Below are positions 1 through 13,720 of a DNA stretch of 64,000 nucleotides, piece by piece. The stretch comes from Hofstenia miamia (taxonomy: Eukaryota > Xenacoelomorpha > Acoela). The position numbers were made by a program, and so were the translations under genes. The notes under the pieces are model-generated. The model was not told the DNA's origin. It did no database searches and worked only from the letters and a program-made list of their open reading frames with translations. The DNA is taken from positions 1,157,238 to 1,221,237 of the forward strand of contig SCFE01000103.1 in the NCBI GenBank assembly GCA_004352715.1. The letters run 5' to 3'. Each line of letters opens with the position of its first letter. The first letter of the stretch is position 1.

Positions 1-394
1 CCGTAGTATATTTGTTACGAAATTTAACAAAGAACTATTAACAATATGATTAGAAATGATTTTTTTTAAAAATAAATAATTTTCCGATATATTTGCCAAA
101 CAATTGGTAAACTTTCCACATTTACATTACGCTTAAATGAAAGGCTCACATAAATACCATAAGAAACAAATGGAAAGATCATTTGCACTTTCTATTGACT
201 ATATTTGCATCTCTTATTAAAATATCATATATTTGAGTAATATATACCGAATTTCAACATTTAGTTAATACTATTTGAAAACTAAAAATATGAATTTGGA
301 AATTATAAATGTATATTTTCCAACAAAAGTTTATACATAAAGCTTGTCTATAAATAATTTTAATTTATAATAATTAAAAATTAATTGCACTTTG

Positions 395-396
<2 letters not shown>

Positions 397-447
<51 letters not shown>
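397..447. repeat. (TA)n microsatellite
   Basis: An uninterrupted TA dinucleotide run of about 51 bp. It is the first of some twenty similar tracts in the window. It shows no link to a recognisable element. Confidence 0.97.
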
Positions 448-450
<3 letters not shown>

Positions 451-3400
451 TGTCGATCAAAGTAGTATAACAATCAAATGATAAATTTCAAATTCATTGT
501 ATGTCGCAAATATGATATTTGCTTTGATTAAGTGTAAATATCTCTGGACAAAATCATTGTTTTCTCCCATTTGTTTAACATTTCTCTTGTCAACATTATT
601 TTATGGAGATGTACAGAACTCAATCACAAATATCTCTAAGCCGTAAGCTGTTGGTTCTTAGATTTGAATACCTCACTTTTACAGTTAGGCTGATAATGTT
701 TATGATTGGTATTGCAAGATACTACCAATAAAAATTATCTCCCAACAGATTTGAAAACTTTTAATGAACCTATTTATTTGAACATTTATAACTTGCTTCC
801 CTGGGTAGTAACTGATTGTTTACATTTATAGGATCTTACTCTCAACAGACCTTATGAAATACAAGAGATTCTTTATCACAAATACGACTATAAAGGTCTT
901 AATTTATAATAAGTTCAAGATATTGTATATCAGTCTGGGTATAGATCGATTGGTATGAACTGGGCCTGGCTTAGCTGGGATATTCAGTCCTATTTTTAAA
1001 CTATTATAGATTTACGGCTAAGCATAAATTTAACCGTAGCCGTTTGTTTCAGAATACGTAGCCTACCCTTAGCAGAAAACTCAATAGACCTACATGTTAA
1101 ACCCAGCAAATAGCAATTTTTTATAGTACATTGTTAGCTAAAATATTTCCCCAAAAAAGATTTTATAACACCAAGTTAAAGAAAAATTTCGATATTTTCC
1201 ATATTTCCTAGCCGGCCGCTTAGATTCCAGATATGATTATCCCTCGAAGCTAAAGGAAGTATCCGTACATCCCCAGTTTATTAGTAATTAGTTGGCTTAA
1301 TATTGTTCTTTTAGCGGACCCTGGCTAGTCTGGACTGTATTTGCACCCAGCTCTTGTGAACCTGAGTTGAGCTATATAATTCAAATAGTTCAGTAAATGC
1401 ATCTATGATACATAACTTAATAACTATGTATTATTTTTAAACTTAATTTAGTTAAAGCATTTTACAATTTAAGTTTGTAAAATTTACATGTGCAGATTTT
1501 TCTTTAAATGATAACTATTATATTTTTCAAAATATCGTCACAAGAGAATATGAAAATCAATTCAGTGGCATTAATAAGTGATCTATCAATACTTGGATGA
1601 CAGCTTAAATTTGATTGTACGCAAATGAGCAATTACTAAAATGAATATAAACGAAAAAAGTAATTATAGCTTGCTATCAAATATGATCTCTACATTTCAA
1701 TATAATAAATATTAATAAATATATGCATTTAATAACATATTGCATAAGAAATACTTTTATTATAACGTTTTATGCTTCTATGTGTAAGCAGTGCTTATGC
1801 ATCAAGAAGGAATACTTATAAGTTTCTGATACATTAATATGAATTCTGTATAAGCAGCTTTTATGAAGTCTACATTTTTTTGGGATATATTGGACATGAT
1901 AGGCAAGTGAAAAAAATTTAAAACTTTTGTTTACTATAATTGAAAGTATAGGAGGAATTTTCTAAATCCCGTAAATGACATAATAAAATGCCGACCTGTT
2001 TTAAAAAAATGATAGAAAATCAATTGTGAAGAAAAATAGTACACTGTTAGCTAATATGCTGATAATAATGATTGTAAGAATGCCTTTAAGAACTTTTTAA
2101 TGCAGGATATTATTTTAAATTGTGTTTAAGTGTAGATCGAACATTAATATAGGAATTGAAGGTCATATTTAATTCCCTTATTACATGTGTTTTGACGTCA
2201 TTAAGTAAATATAATATTTGTAGCCATGAAACATTAGTGCTTCGTCATCATAAAGTTTATTAGTCCGATTACAAATATTAAAATACCAGCTATCAACACA
2301 AATTCTGTTTCACTTGAGATTATCTTAAGAAAGTTAATGCAAATATTTGTTGAAGAGAAAGTACGAAAACTTACTATATCAGTAATGAAAATGGGCTGAA
2401 TTTTTAGGGCCTGTTTTCAGCTATTAAGGGAATTCTGCATCCCTTTTTATATTAAGAATCCATTACCGATTAATTTTGCCGCTGGTTCTTAGTTTATTTG
2501 CCTTTTGTAGAACAAAATATGTAAATACCCAAATGACAAAAAAACAAATTCAGTATATTAGTCATTCTTGCTAGGAGTAATTGTATTCGATAATTCGTTA
2601 ATTCGTAATTGATGAAATTTTACAAGTAGAAATGAATTCAGACATGACCAAACCTGACCTGTTTTAGCATCAAATTTGACACTAATAATCTGTTTAATCC
2701 TCATTTCCATAGAGGAATGAATGTTATAATAGTAAATATCTTCCTCATCTTGAACTATACACTTGAATTAGATCAGTTTTAGATATATTCTAAGGACAAG
2801 AAAAATATTATAAATATATTTTTCTTAAAATTTATACCTAGCCATACAACCATAGCAACATTTTGATATTATTTAGTATATCCTTGACAGAATTACAACT
2901 GTAGTACCAAAACAATTAATAGATTATTGGATTTAAACAGATTTAAGTTATATTAGTGGGTTCGACTGCAACTAAAATTAACAGAAGCTGAAGCTGGTTA
3001 AATTTTAAGCAGAAACTAGTTGTAAACCTGAATGTAAACTGAAACGGAAAGAAATTTATTAAAATTTCTAAACAGTAAGAAAACTTGATGTTTTGAGATA
3101 ACGCGATAAAACAACATGTTTTAGTGGCTGGGATATTTTGTAACAAAAGATAAGCAGCAATTATTTTCGTATTTATTTTACAAAAGTGGTTCACTATATA
3201 TCAAAATCAAACCTATCTTATAGGTTTCTAATTAAAATTCTTTTTTTTCAATTACTTTAAAGATCTGTTTCATTAAACAAAACATCAATATCTTTACAGG
3301 TTTATTAAATTTAGTTCAATTTCTTTATTTTACTGAAAATCGAAATTTTTCAAGAGTTCTTAACTACGGTGTTTTAAAATAAAATGCGACATTTACATTC

Positions 3401-6204
3401 CACTTGACAAGCGTAAGAGCTCTTGGGTCCTCTATCTACATAAAAAGAGACAGCTAAATGTAAATGTTAAAACCATGGATATATTTCGATACAATTTGTT
3501 ACCTAATTTTGAAAATTGCAGTTCTTATATTTTAATCATTTTCATAGACTTCCCTTGATGGTATTACAATGTTAAATGAGACATGGCGATTGTTGGTATT
3601 AATAACAAAGATTTATCCTTTTTTTAAAATTAACTGCCAATTTTGCAATCAACGGACACATTTGAAGTAGATTACTGCAGTTATGCCTTTGCATGTTGAA
3701 AATCTGAATTGAAGAAATCACAACAAAAGTATAATCATATTTCTGTTATTTTTATCCAAGCACATTTTAAAAAATTATTCTATATAATAAAGGTATTTGC
3801 ATCTATTTAATTTGCATTTTTCACGTTCAACAAAAAACCTTATCTTTTACAATATTGTAATTGTCCTCCCTGCAAATCCCAACTACAATAATGAGTTACT
3901 CATCATATAAACAACAACAATATTTACACTTATAGAGACATTAAGTACTTCTGAATATTAATATCACCATTGATTGCATTCATTTTAGCATTATTGTACA
4001 GCTTGATGCAAAAGCTAATCTAGTTCTGCTGAATTACTTTGTGTAGGAATAAATGAAAAAGTTCTGGATATTTCTATTATATAAATATCAAACTAAAAAT
4101 TTTGCTTTTTTATATAATTACGCTTGGTAATGTCCTCCTTTTTGCAAATATTATATGTTAGGAATTTGGTGCTGTTCAAATTAACACGCAAAGTATTGTA
4201 TCTTCACTAAAAATTTTTGACAAGATTTTAAGCGCATTTCATTCAAATGCTATGTATTTCTTGCACTATAACAATTTATGTAATATTTCAAAAAATATTT
4301 TTTTTCTACATATCCAACAATAATAACCTTAAAATATAAGGTAGATAGGCAAACTGAGGGCTAAGCATTTGTTTACTCAGTGCTGTCAAAAGCAACCATC
4401 AATTCAAATTCTTTATAAGTGTTAAAATATTAAATTCAAGTCTTGTTTGGTCCATCGTAATAGTAACAAAATTACAGAATTCAATGCCTTATAACTCATT
4501 TTCTTACTCTAGAAGAAACTGTAAGTGAAGCAAATATTATTAAAATGTATTTTTATAGGAAAATCCAGAAATGTAGAACATTCATTAAAACTGTCCAAAT
4601 AATTGTCATGTGGGATTCGGGATAAGAACAGGCAGGCCATGTAAGTGTCAGAAGGTAATAAAATAATGGTATTCTGAACCACTATAATAATACTATTTCG
4701 CTGATACAACCCCTTTAAATTATTGCAATCCCCCCCCCTAGCTGACACTATGATCTATGGCCCTGATTCAAATGTATTGTTTTAGGCCTTCTCCTTCCAA
4801 AAACATATATTAATGACTTTCTTACCATTTGTAGACAAGTTATGCCCATTTTGCCGATTACTTGAAGGTTCTGAACAATTTTACTATTAACCTTTAAGTT
4901 GTTTGCACTTGTTCAAAACAGGTCTTTTGGAAGTAAGCATTTTTATAACATTTATTTTTTTTGATATTTTAGCAAGAGCGCTAACTCATATTACTAGATC
5001 ATCAAATTAGTTTTCATTCAAAGTTGAAAATCTAAGGCTTTTTATTCCCGTAAATTTTTTTGAAAAGTCACACAAATTTTAAACTAATACTAATTACACA
5101 TGGAAGCTAAAACGTCCACATTCAATGAACACTGGAATTTTTCGTTTGAAATTGCCTAAATCTATGTCATTATTATCCATTAAATATGTTTTTGTAGCAT
5201 AAAATAAAAACATATTTGAAGCATATAGTGCAAAAAACCGTTAATTGCCAAAATTGCAAAATCGCTGGGTCTAGAATCATGGCAAGATGAAATACACGAT
5301 TTTAGGTGCAAAACAAGTTAAATGACAATTCTTTTGATCTTAGCTTAATAAATAATCTGTTAATCGACACTACATTAACAAAACGGCAAAGTGAAGAAGG
5401 CGATTTCGTTTCAAATCAATTTGCACTTAACGGATTCTTCACAGCAATATTCCTTTGAATCCCAAAAATTTCTTATAAATAATAATAAATGTATAAGCCA
5501 GGGTTTAAGAAAACCTGATGATTGGACTCTTCTGATCAACCTGTAATCCTATATTCCCTTTAAAACTGATTTAAGATTTTCAAGGTGTTCTAATCTTAAA
5601 ATTCAAACTACTTTAACATATTCTTTTAAATACATTTCTTATATAGCAAATATTATTCTTGCTTATTCTGATATCAATTTAGTGAATATTCCGAAAAAAT
5701 TAAAGCCTAAATTAAAGGAATAATGTTGGAAAAAATTTCGTGGTAAATTATAATTGCAACGCATCCTGACCTAAATCATTGATTTTATATCTTTTACAGT
5801 TCGTAACTGAATAGGAAAATTATATGTTGTGACAATTTGGGGTGCATTTGCACCCCAACTCAAATTTTTTGCCGAAAAGATTATGAATAATATCAGTTTA
5901 TGATAACATGTTGACATTTATTTATATTATGGATTTTCTCTTGTTAAATCCATATCGAGTTTGTGTTAATGTCTGATGTATTGAATTACTGGGGAACAGT
6001 AAAATTTCGTACAGGTTATGAACTCTTTCGTCCACTTAGAATGTAACGTCATTGCAGAAAGATTAATTACAACACAATTGAAAAGTTGACCTCAAACATC
6101 AATAAATTTGAGATAACTATGAGAAAATTAAGGATTGTGAAGGTCAAAAAGTTTGAATTTAAATGGAAGCACATGTTGAATTAGTACTCAGGCGAACACT
6201 ACAG
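448..6204. other. AT-rich noncoding stretch, no gene seen
   Basis: I see no gene here. The open frames at 2943-3194 and 4509-4748 (minus) are short, low-complexity and match no family I recognise. The part at about 930-1370 is more GC-rich than its surroundings and may be an old repeat, but I found no terminal repeats, target duplication or coding motif in it. Confidence 0.6.
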
Positions 6205-6212
6205 GTTCTTAG

Positions 6213-6889
6213 TAGGGGTGGCAACGATTAATCTGTTTGTAATAGTTAACTTTTAATAAGTCGAAGATTAATTAATAGTTAACTTTTAATTTAATCAAAA
6301 CATCTTCACTAAAATTTATTGACAAAATCAATTAAAGAGAAGAGATGAAACATAGGAGTTTTCTTATTCAAAAAACACAAGAATATTATAAACTTAAACG
6401 GCCAGGGAGTTTCTAAAATGTTTTCAGGACATCTGACTTTACACATGTCAAAAACGCTCAACGTAATTGTTGCTTCCATGCCGTCAAATCTTTATAAATT
6501 ACTGGAACATTATGTATAGACAGAATTTAAATCTTTTTCAAAAATTCGAAATTTTCAAAAAAAATTCAAATCTTTTAACAGTAAGCTTTAATAGAAATAT
6601 TCAACATTGCAATAAAAGTTTTGCCCATGCTTCATGATTCTTAAATCTCATAAGAAGTTTGGAAAAAATCTTTGTAAATGTGGAAAAACGGTTTGTACAT
6701 TAAAATGGATGACAGGTAGCTTACGTTTAACATCATTTGGTTCAAGTGACGAGTGGGTTTTTTATCAAGGAAACCTGCAGAATTATATAATTGTTTACAC
6801 AGAACTGAATCTGATTAATAGCAAAGCAAAAATTTAATCGTTAAAATATATTAACGCTTAATCGATTAATCTTGAAATTCCGCAGCCTA
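6213..6889. mobile_element. hAT-type non-autonomous DNA transposon, 677 bp
   Basis: The left end starts TAGGGGTGGCAACGATTAAT. The right end, read on the minus strand, starts TAGGCTGCGGAA and runs into ATTAATCGATTAA, so both ends carry imperfect inverted repeats with the TAG start common in hAT elements and subterminal ATTAATC/GATTAAT motifs. The flanking octamers are gttcttag (6205-6212) and gtttttag (6890-6897), an 8-bp target duplication with one mismatch. The interior has no transposase; a 67-codon frame at 6634-6837 has no recognised motif and is probably chance. The superfamily is inferred from target-site length and end sequence. Confidence 0.72.
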
Positions 6890-7332
6890 GTTTTTAGCGT
6901 TCATTATTTTGACAGTATTACGTCACCAATGTAGAGTGTTGATCTAAATTCAATACAATCCATTCTAAGTAATGTTCCTAATTACTTGGGCTAGCTAGAA
7001 GGTAGTTTTGGTCACGGTAATATATTTCCAAATTAATGCTTCGGATTTAATTTACTGTATTGAAATTTTGAAATACATCCTCAGCGAGGACAGAGGAATT
7101 TGGAAAACCCAGTACAACGAATGAACAAAAGGGCTGAAAATGAGACAATATTTTTGTTCTTCTTCTCGAATATACTCATCCAACAATGACCCACAGCATG
7201 ACTCAACCCGCTTAACACCAATCAAAATCAATAAAAAATATTTACATAATTAAAACCCATTAGATAAAATTATTTCAAATATTCACATCTTGACTTTTTA
7301 AGTTGTTCATTAAATCTGTTAGTATCCCCCCC

Positions 7333-7425
7333 TAACGATTATAGATGACCCGTGACTCTCCCCAACTCGTCTATGATTGAACGACGGGTCAGTTCAGGTC
7401 AGTTTGACCCGCGTCTCACCCCTAA
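7333..7425. mobile_element. hAT-like end fragment, GACCC/GGGTC rich
   Basis: GC-rich patch with several GACCC or GGGTC pentamers, ending ...GTCTCACCCCTA. On the minus strand that reads TAGGGGTGAGAC, like the start of Ac-type hAT elements. I could not find a partner end or a matching 8-bp flank, so this is probably a truncated remnant. Confidence 0.35.
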
Positions 7426-8377
7426 TATCGTCTAGTAAGCAATCAGCATTTCACACACGAAGTATTGTGGAAACATAATGGTATTGTTTTTATGGGGTTT
7501 GAAAATAAACACCCCTACGCCCAAATCCTGGATTTGTGAAGAAAGTCATATTTACTTTAGCTACAATCTTATTTAAATTATAATAATGACGTTCAGATTG
7601 TTGATTATTTCAATATACATGCATTTCTGACTAGAAAGGATATGATATAAAGAGATTTATTAATTGTTAGCTGTTGAATGCGAATTGCACACAGAGGATT
7701 TGGTGTGACAGCATAATTTCAAATTTACATGTATTTTTGGATTTATGTGGGAAATTGTCATTTATGGAACCCTTGCTGATTTTAATGATGAAGCCTTAAT
7801 TCGAATAACAATCACTAACAATAATTGCTATTTTTTCTTGTATTGGAAAAGAATGAATTCTTTGATAAATCATTTGTCACAATAACCATGTAAAGCAATC
7901 GCCACGTGGCATCAGATTCCATTGTTTTCGTTTAATTCATTATTTTGAGAATTAGTTAATGAAGCATTGGCGCTTTATTTGTCCCTTTAAATGGAAGGAG
8001 GTACTGCATTATTTTGACCTTTGTCCTTAATTACAATGGCCTTGCGTTGTTAATGTATGGTTATTATACTGGGGGGTAAAATAGTATGCTTTAATTATAA
8101 TTTTGTTATTATCTCTCATTATAACATAATTTACAGAAGGTGAACTCTCTTTAGCAATTATCTGTACCTAAACTACCAAAGGAAATTTCATTTTCAACAA
8201 ATTAAGCCCTGGAAAGTTTTACAAAATAAATCGACTAACACTGAACCTATTTTCAGAATTCGGCATCATTATGTACTTTGTTCAGAATTTGTGTTCTGTT
8301 CAAAGTTAGTGTTTTATAATAAAAAAAGTGTATGTTAAAAACCTCTTATTGCTAAGCTTCAATTGAGATATTTGAAC

Positions 8378-8680
8378 TAGAGAGTAACAATATGAGCTTA
8401 TTATGGACCCGAATCCCACATGATCAGAATATTTTCTATCCGAACACAATCCGATCCGAAACAGATTTTGATACCCAATGCTCACGTCTTGGATGATTTT
8501 TTGATTGGTAAACATAGCCATGAATTGGTATTACAAAAGGTCTTTTATCTTTTTCAAATGAAGCGATGGATAACATCCGTATCTTTTGTATCAATCAATC
8601 TATGCTTGTTCCCGAACCCGACCCTACCTTACACCCGAAATTCGATCGGGATTTAATCGGGTACCCGATGTAACTCTCTA
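8378..8680. mobile_element. hAT MITE, 303 bp, perfect 8-bp target duplication
   Basis: The ends are inverted repeats: TAGAGAGTAACA at 8378 and, on the minus strand from 8680, TAGAGAGTTACA (11 of 12 match). The octamer atttgaac flanks both sides (8370-8377 and 8681-8688), a perfect target duplication. The interior is rich in CCCGA/TCGGG and GGATC-like words near both ends, the sort of subterminal repeats that bind hAT transposases. Small open frames on both strands (8306-8521 minus, 8420-8656 plus) cross the element boundaries and look like chance. There is no transposase, so any movement would have needed a protein supplied in trans. Confidence 0.85.
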
Positions 8681-9210
8681 ATTTGAACAATTTTATTAAC
8701 TTAATTAACTATTAAATTAACTTCTACCATTTTAATTGTATTTTCTCATCATTTAAAACAAATATTAGAATAAAGAAATTAATTACAGTATAATAACTAC
8801 GTACATGCACATTGGACAATTTGTTTATCCTGTAAGCTTTGATGAAAAGAAATGCAAGCTCAATTTGGTCAAATGTTTTCGAACGACTTTAAGTTTTATA
8901 AGAGAGAATGTGTTCAAGTCTGCAATATAACAATTCAATGCCGTAGGAAATTTTCCGAAGGGCTCCTTTCGCATTAATCGGGTGACACAAAATTATGCAT
9001 CAGAAAAATTCATTTCGGTATTGGCATTGATTGCATTTAAATCCTTAAACACATTAAAGTACATGATGAATTTCATGCATTTAATCAAAATCTTGCAAAA
9101 AGATTGAATAATTTAATGTTCTTAATGATATAATTTTCTTTAAGTCTAATTATTTTTGAAATTGAAAGCCACTGGGATTTTTTTACAAATATTGGCTAGC
9201 GTATTATCGA

Positions 9211-9240
9211 CAGTAGCGTACGCAAGTAGTGGGCATGGTC
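9211..9240. mobile_element. hAT-like terminus, orphan
   Basis: Begins CAGTAGCGTACGCAAG followed by a TGGGCATGG-like tract, resembling a widespread hAT end of the CAGTGGCGTACGCAGG type. No opposite end or target duplication was found within the next kilobase, so it is either truncated or a chance match. Confidence 0.3.
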
Positions 9241-10804
9241 TAAGAGCTACAGACGAAGAACACAAATGTCTCCTCGTCAGAAAATCCTTCGTGCGTTCCT
9301 GAACACTGGTAACTATATGCAGAAAAGAATTGAAGGCTCACATCCAATTGAAGATCACTATTTACAAAACGCTGATTGATTAAACAAGAATTATCAGTTT
9401 AATAAAAAATTCCCGAGTACTGTAGTATGGAAACTAAACAAAAAATATCCTAAAACCTCCAGCTAAGCTTAATAAAGGTACCAATTGAATTCTATTCATT
9501 ATCTTAATTAGTAGACAGCAAACGCTTTTTAACAACGAGATATTGAAAATGTTGGGACCTTGAAGAAAATTGTAAACATCAATTTTAAATACGTGTTTAT
9601 TACTTTGTTATATTTTGTTTCCGAATTTTAAAAAAGTTTTATTTTCGAAACATAAAAATATATAATGTAAATACTATCAGGTTGTTCATTATTAATAAGT
9701 AAGAAAGCGGGAATGATAAATTGAATGTTTTGAAGTATTTGTTTGCTGAATTATTGTGCTGGAATCTCAACCATCTTTTTTTGTGCATTAGCCACAAAAG
9801 TAATTAAAAATGACGCATAGTGTATGGCATTAAAGCGCCAATCGCCACATTTCCCTCGTTTTTATCACTGAGTGACACGCTTAGATTAATATTTCACGCT
9901 TTTAGAATTGAACTGTCATAACTGAAAGGATGCAGATTCAGAAATGTTAAGTGAAATGGTTCTCAAGACGATTTCGGAATTCCCAGAGAGTAGCGCAGTT
10001 CGCTAACGACAATTATTAAGCAATCCGATCTCAAAAAAATTAGCACACCAGATTTTGACACATCCCCATTGCGATATCATTTTAGATCATATTTGAAAAA
10101 ACCTCTTTCAAAACTTAATAAAAATTAAACAAATAGCAAGTTCAAACCATAAAAAATATTTGTTATTTGCAAAATATGGATCTTAGACAACCAGATAATC
10201 ACTTGTGCATTATGGGTTAGTCGACTGCTGGCTGCTTGGGGTTCGAAATAATCAACAATGCAGACTACTGGGAATGCCAAACATCAGTGAAGTCAAATTT
10301 GACACTGGCCGTCCTGCAGGCTCTAAAGCCGTATTTTTGCAGGCATTATCAGAACAAATAAAAAAATTAAGTTATTTCGGAAACATGTAGCCCTTCAAAA
10401 ACCATCTAAATATAATAGTAGCCTTTTGATCTTGCAGTTTATTTTAAAATTGAATCTAGTGAAGAGGAGATATATCTTCCTAGGTGCATGCAGTACAATG
10501 CAAAATCCATAGGGAAATAAATCGTAGTAAGGAAACAAATACATCTCTTAGCAGGCCTCTATCGGCTTTAAAATATACCTATCTGCCGGTCTGTGCAACA
10601 CTGAGTGAACTATGGGCCACAATTCTGAACTTGTATTCTAAAATAAGATATTCGAAATAATGCCCTTGCATGTCATCAGATAGTTTTGGAGATGTATTAT
10701 ACAAACTATTAACACATGATAATTTTAATGTTCTTGTTTTTTCATACAATTTCTATTTTTCTAGTTCCTTGTTCTTGTTTTTAGTAACATATTGATTATT
10801 GATT

Positions 10805-10930
10805 AGAAATTTGACGGGTCGATAATACAAATATGGGTTGCGGGTCCAACTGGGCCGATTTTCGAGAAAATATGTGAGCTCATTGCCAGGAAGTGCCAAA
10901 TAATAATGACCCGTTTCCATGCTTGGCTTG
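10805..10930. mobile_element. possible hAT-like remnant with GGGTC motifs
   Basis: Holds GACGGGTC, GCGGGTCC and GACCCG words inside very AT-rich DNA, like the subterminal regions of the clearer hAT elements here. A TAG-start left end (TAGAAATTTGACGGGTC, 10803) can be proposed, but no matching right end or target duplication was found. Confidence 0.25.
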
Positions 10931-13680
10931 TTCAATTTGAACATAGCAAAAACTTAATAAATCATATTAATCATATTAATTATGAAGGTTATGATCAATT
11001 CACAAATTTTGGAAGCATCTTCAAAAATTTGATTGAGTGACATTGGAAAAAAATGTTTACTAGGAGACAATGCCAAAAAATAATAAAAAATTTAAACACA
11101 TTGTTCAATTTCAGACACCATCCTCTAATTAATTATATTGTGAATTGCTTCATATTTTTAATCATAACTTGTTGCAGAATCTGTACAGAGAAAACCAACT
11201 CATTTGCACATTCCATGGCAATTGTAAAAATTGGGATTTCTTAAACATGTTTCCGACCATTGAATTCAATAAGTGAACTTTGCAGTCCATGTACAATATT
11301 TTGGATATGCAATATTGAAGTACTTTTGCATATGAAAAACAGAGTCTGCAAAGAAGCAAATGACAATAGCATCGATGTTTTTGAGTTTCTGAACAATTTG
11401 TAATGTCTGTTCGCAGATATAACTACCAGTTTCTGCTGACAAAACAAATTATTCCGATAAAATATGCATTGCCCATTCTTAACAAATGATGTAATTTAAA
11501 GCATTAAAAACATACATTTTCTAAGCAAAAAATTCACTATTTTTACATCCAACCCAAGTTTTGATGCCAATTTAAGATGTTATTTTCCACAATGTTGAAT
11601 GGAATTGGATAACTTAAAGCATAAACTGCAACTCGGTCCAACTAATTTAAAGTAGGAAACTTTGGATAAACGCTCAAAATTCTCTGAGCGTTCTTGGGTG
11701 TTTGAAAAAAGAAGATGATGTTTCTGTTATAGATGTCTCTTGAAAGATGTGTAATGTTTACTTACGTTTCTATAGAGCAACTTCTTTCCACAGCCACTAC
11801 ATTTTGGCGAGCCAACAATATGAGCGAAATGCTAATTAATTGTCATAGAGGTTTGAAACAATAAAGTTTATTCAAATTAACGAGCATGGATTGTTTGCAT
11901 GTTATTAAAAGCATGTATAAAAATTGAGAACTTCATCTCAGAATGTACTGCTGGAAATGCAGAGCATGCAGGTTCATGCCTTGTTGGACGTAGCCATCTG
12001 CATGTTTTAATGATGAAATTGATGATAAGATTTATTAAGGTTAATCTTCAAGCAATGAATGCCATTCAATCTGAATATTACAAAATTCATTGATTATTTT
12101 GAGATAATTAGCACATGGTAATATAGACGAAATTAAACAAGTAAATTTTAACACGGAAAGGATCCAGAATAGACAGAAGAAACTTAAGGAAATTATGACC
12201 AGGTCCAAATTCATTTTCAAGTCTCGTAATAAGGAAATAAATGCAATGTTCTTGGCAATTGAAAAATTTTGAAAATCAGTAAACGAAGTTATATGAAGTA
12301 AAGTGGAAATATTTAAGCAGTTGTTAAGTTCTTAAATAGCAACCAACAGTCATAGATGATATTCGACGATTGATTATGGAATATAATGAATTAAAAAAGG
12401 AATACTAGTAGTGAATATTTCTTAACTTTTTGTTTAGGGCGTTTTTTGAATAGCAATATTATCAGCATAAGTTCTTAGAAGTCAATTTGATAAGTGCATA
12501 GTTGTTAAGTATTAAGTCTGTAAACACTTTTTCCCCAGATTTTTTTAAAATCTCTGATGAATTCTTCAAAAAATGTAAAGCCCTCATAACTCAAAAACTA
12601 ACAAATATATTCAAAATCCAAATAACAATAATGTCTCTCATTTATATGCGTTTTAAGTTCCTGCAGACGTGCCTTGTATGCCTCAACAAGACTTGGTCAT
12701 CCTCCCTACCGAAAAAAAGAAATATAGTTGAAATGACTTATTCCTTTTAATTTAAAGGTATGAGGAAACCTTAAAAGCTTTTATAAAAATTTTGAATTTT
12801 CATTGAGAAATTTATAATTCGTTCAAGTAATTTAATAAAATATGTTCACCCTTTCGTTGGGGCGAATTCACACATAGATTTTCAATATTTCAATATATCT
12901 TGATAGTCTTGAATAATGATGTTTGAAAACAAGAACAAAATGCTCATGAATGCACTGTGAAGTTTGGGATTGCCATAAATTCAACTAGTTGAACAGATGG
13001 ACCCATTTCTCCGAGGTCCAAACCAATTTTACATCTCATCTAAACGACATTTTGAATAAATCGTTAAATGCGTCAGAGGATTGAATGAATTAAGATAATG
13101 ATTTAAAAGAACTTCAATACTGCAAGTTTCTACTCTGAAAATTCGAAATCAATATTGAATTAATTTATCCTAAGCAATGTACATGTGCAAAGGAAATCTA
13201 AAGGGCATCATAAAATTTGCATTTTTAATATATATTTTGTGCTTAGTAGTAAAATATCCATACATGATTAATTTTTGAATTTATTTGCTTATTAAATTTA
13301 ATATTAGGTTGGGGTAAAATTCTATTACTATAGTTTATACTTGTGATAAAAATCAATTGCACTCCAAATATATTTTACTTTGATGTGTTCCTTACTCAAA
13401 TTATTGAAAAAAATTTTTTACCCTAAGTTAATCAGTATTACATGAACAATATTTCTATTACTATTAATTCAAATAATCCATAAAAGAAACTATTTTCGTA
13501 AATTCTTTAAATATTTCACATATTATGAAATTGTATGTTTAAGGATACCATGGATGATTGTTCAAAAATTTCTTGAAGGAAGCAAACATATATGCCCAAA
13601 ATGGACATAGATTAGCGTTTACATGCCTCAATTAGAAATCTAATTCCAAAATGAAGTGCTGCTGATTAAGCCACTGTGAA

Positions 13681-13720
13681 CAAAGGCGTAGCCAGAAGGG
13701 GTGAAAGGAGTCATGCCTTC
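13681..13720. mobile_element. orphan hAT-like terminus (CAAAGGCGTAGCCAG)
   Basis: Starts CAAAGGCGTAGCCAGAAGG, similar to the CAGTGGCGCAACCAGG end of the element at 46965. The preceding octamer is actgtgaa; I did not find it again downstream next to an inverted copy. Probably truncated. Confidence 0.3.

Noticed and set aside
10205-10280. tRNA-like box B (GGTTCGAA) as a SINE or tRNA gene
   Set aside because: The box A match is poor, the arms do not fold into a cloverleaf and no tail follows.
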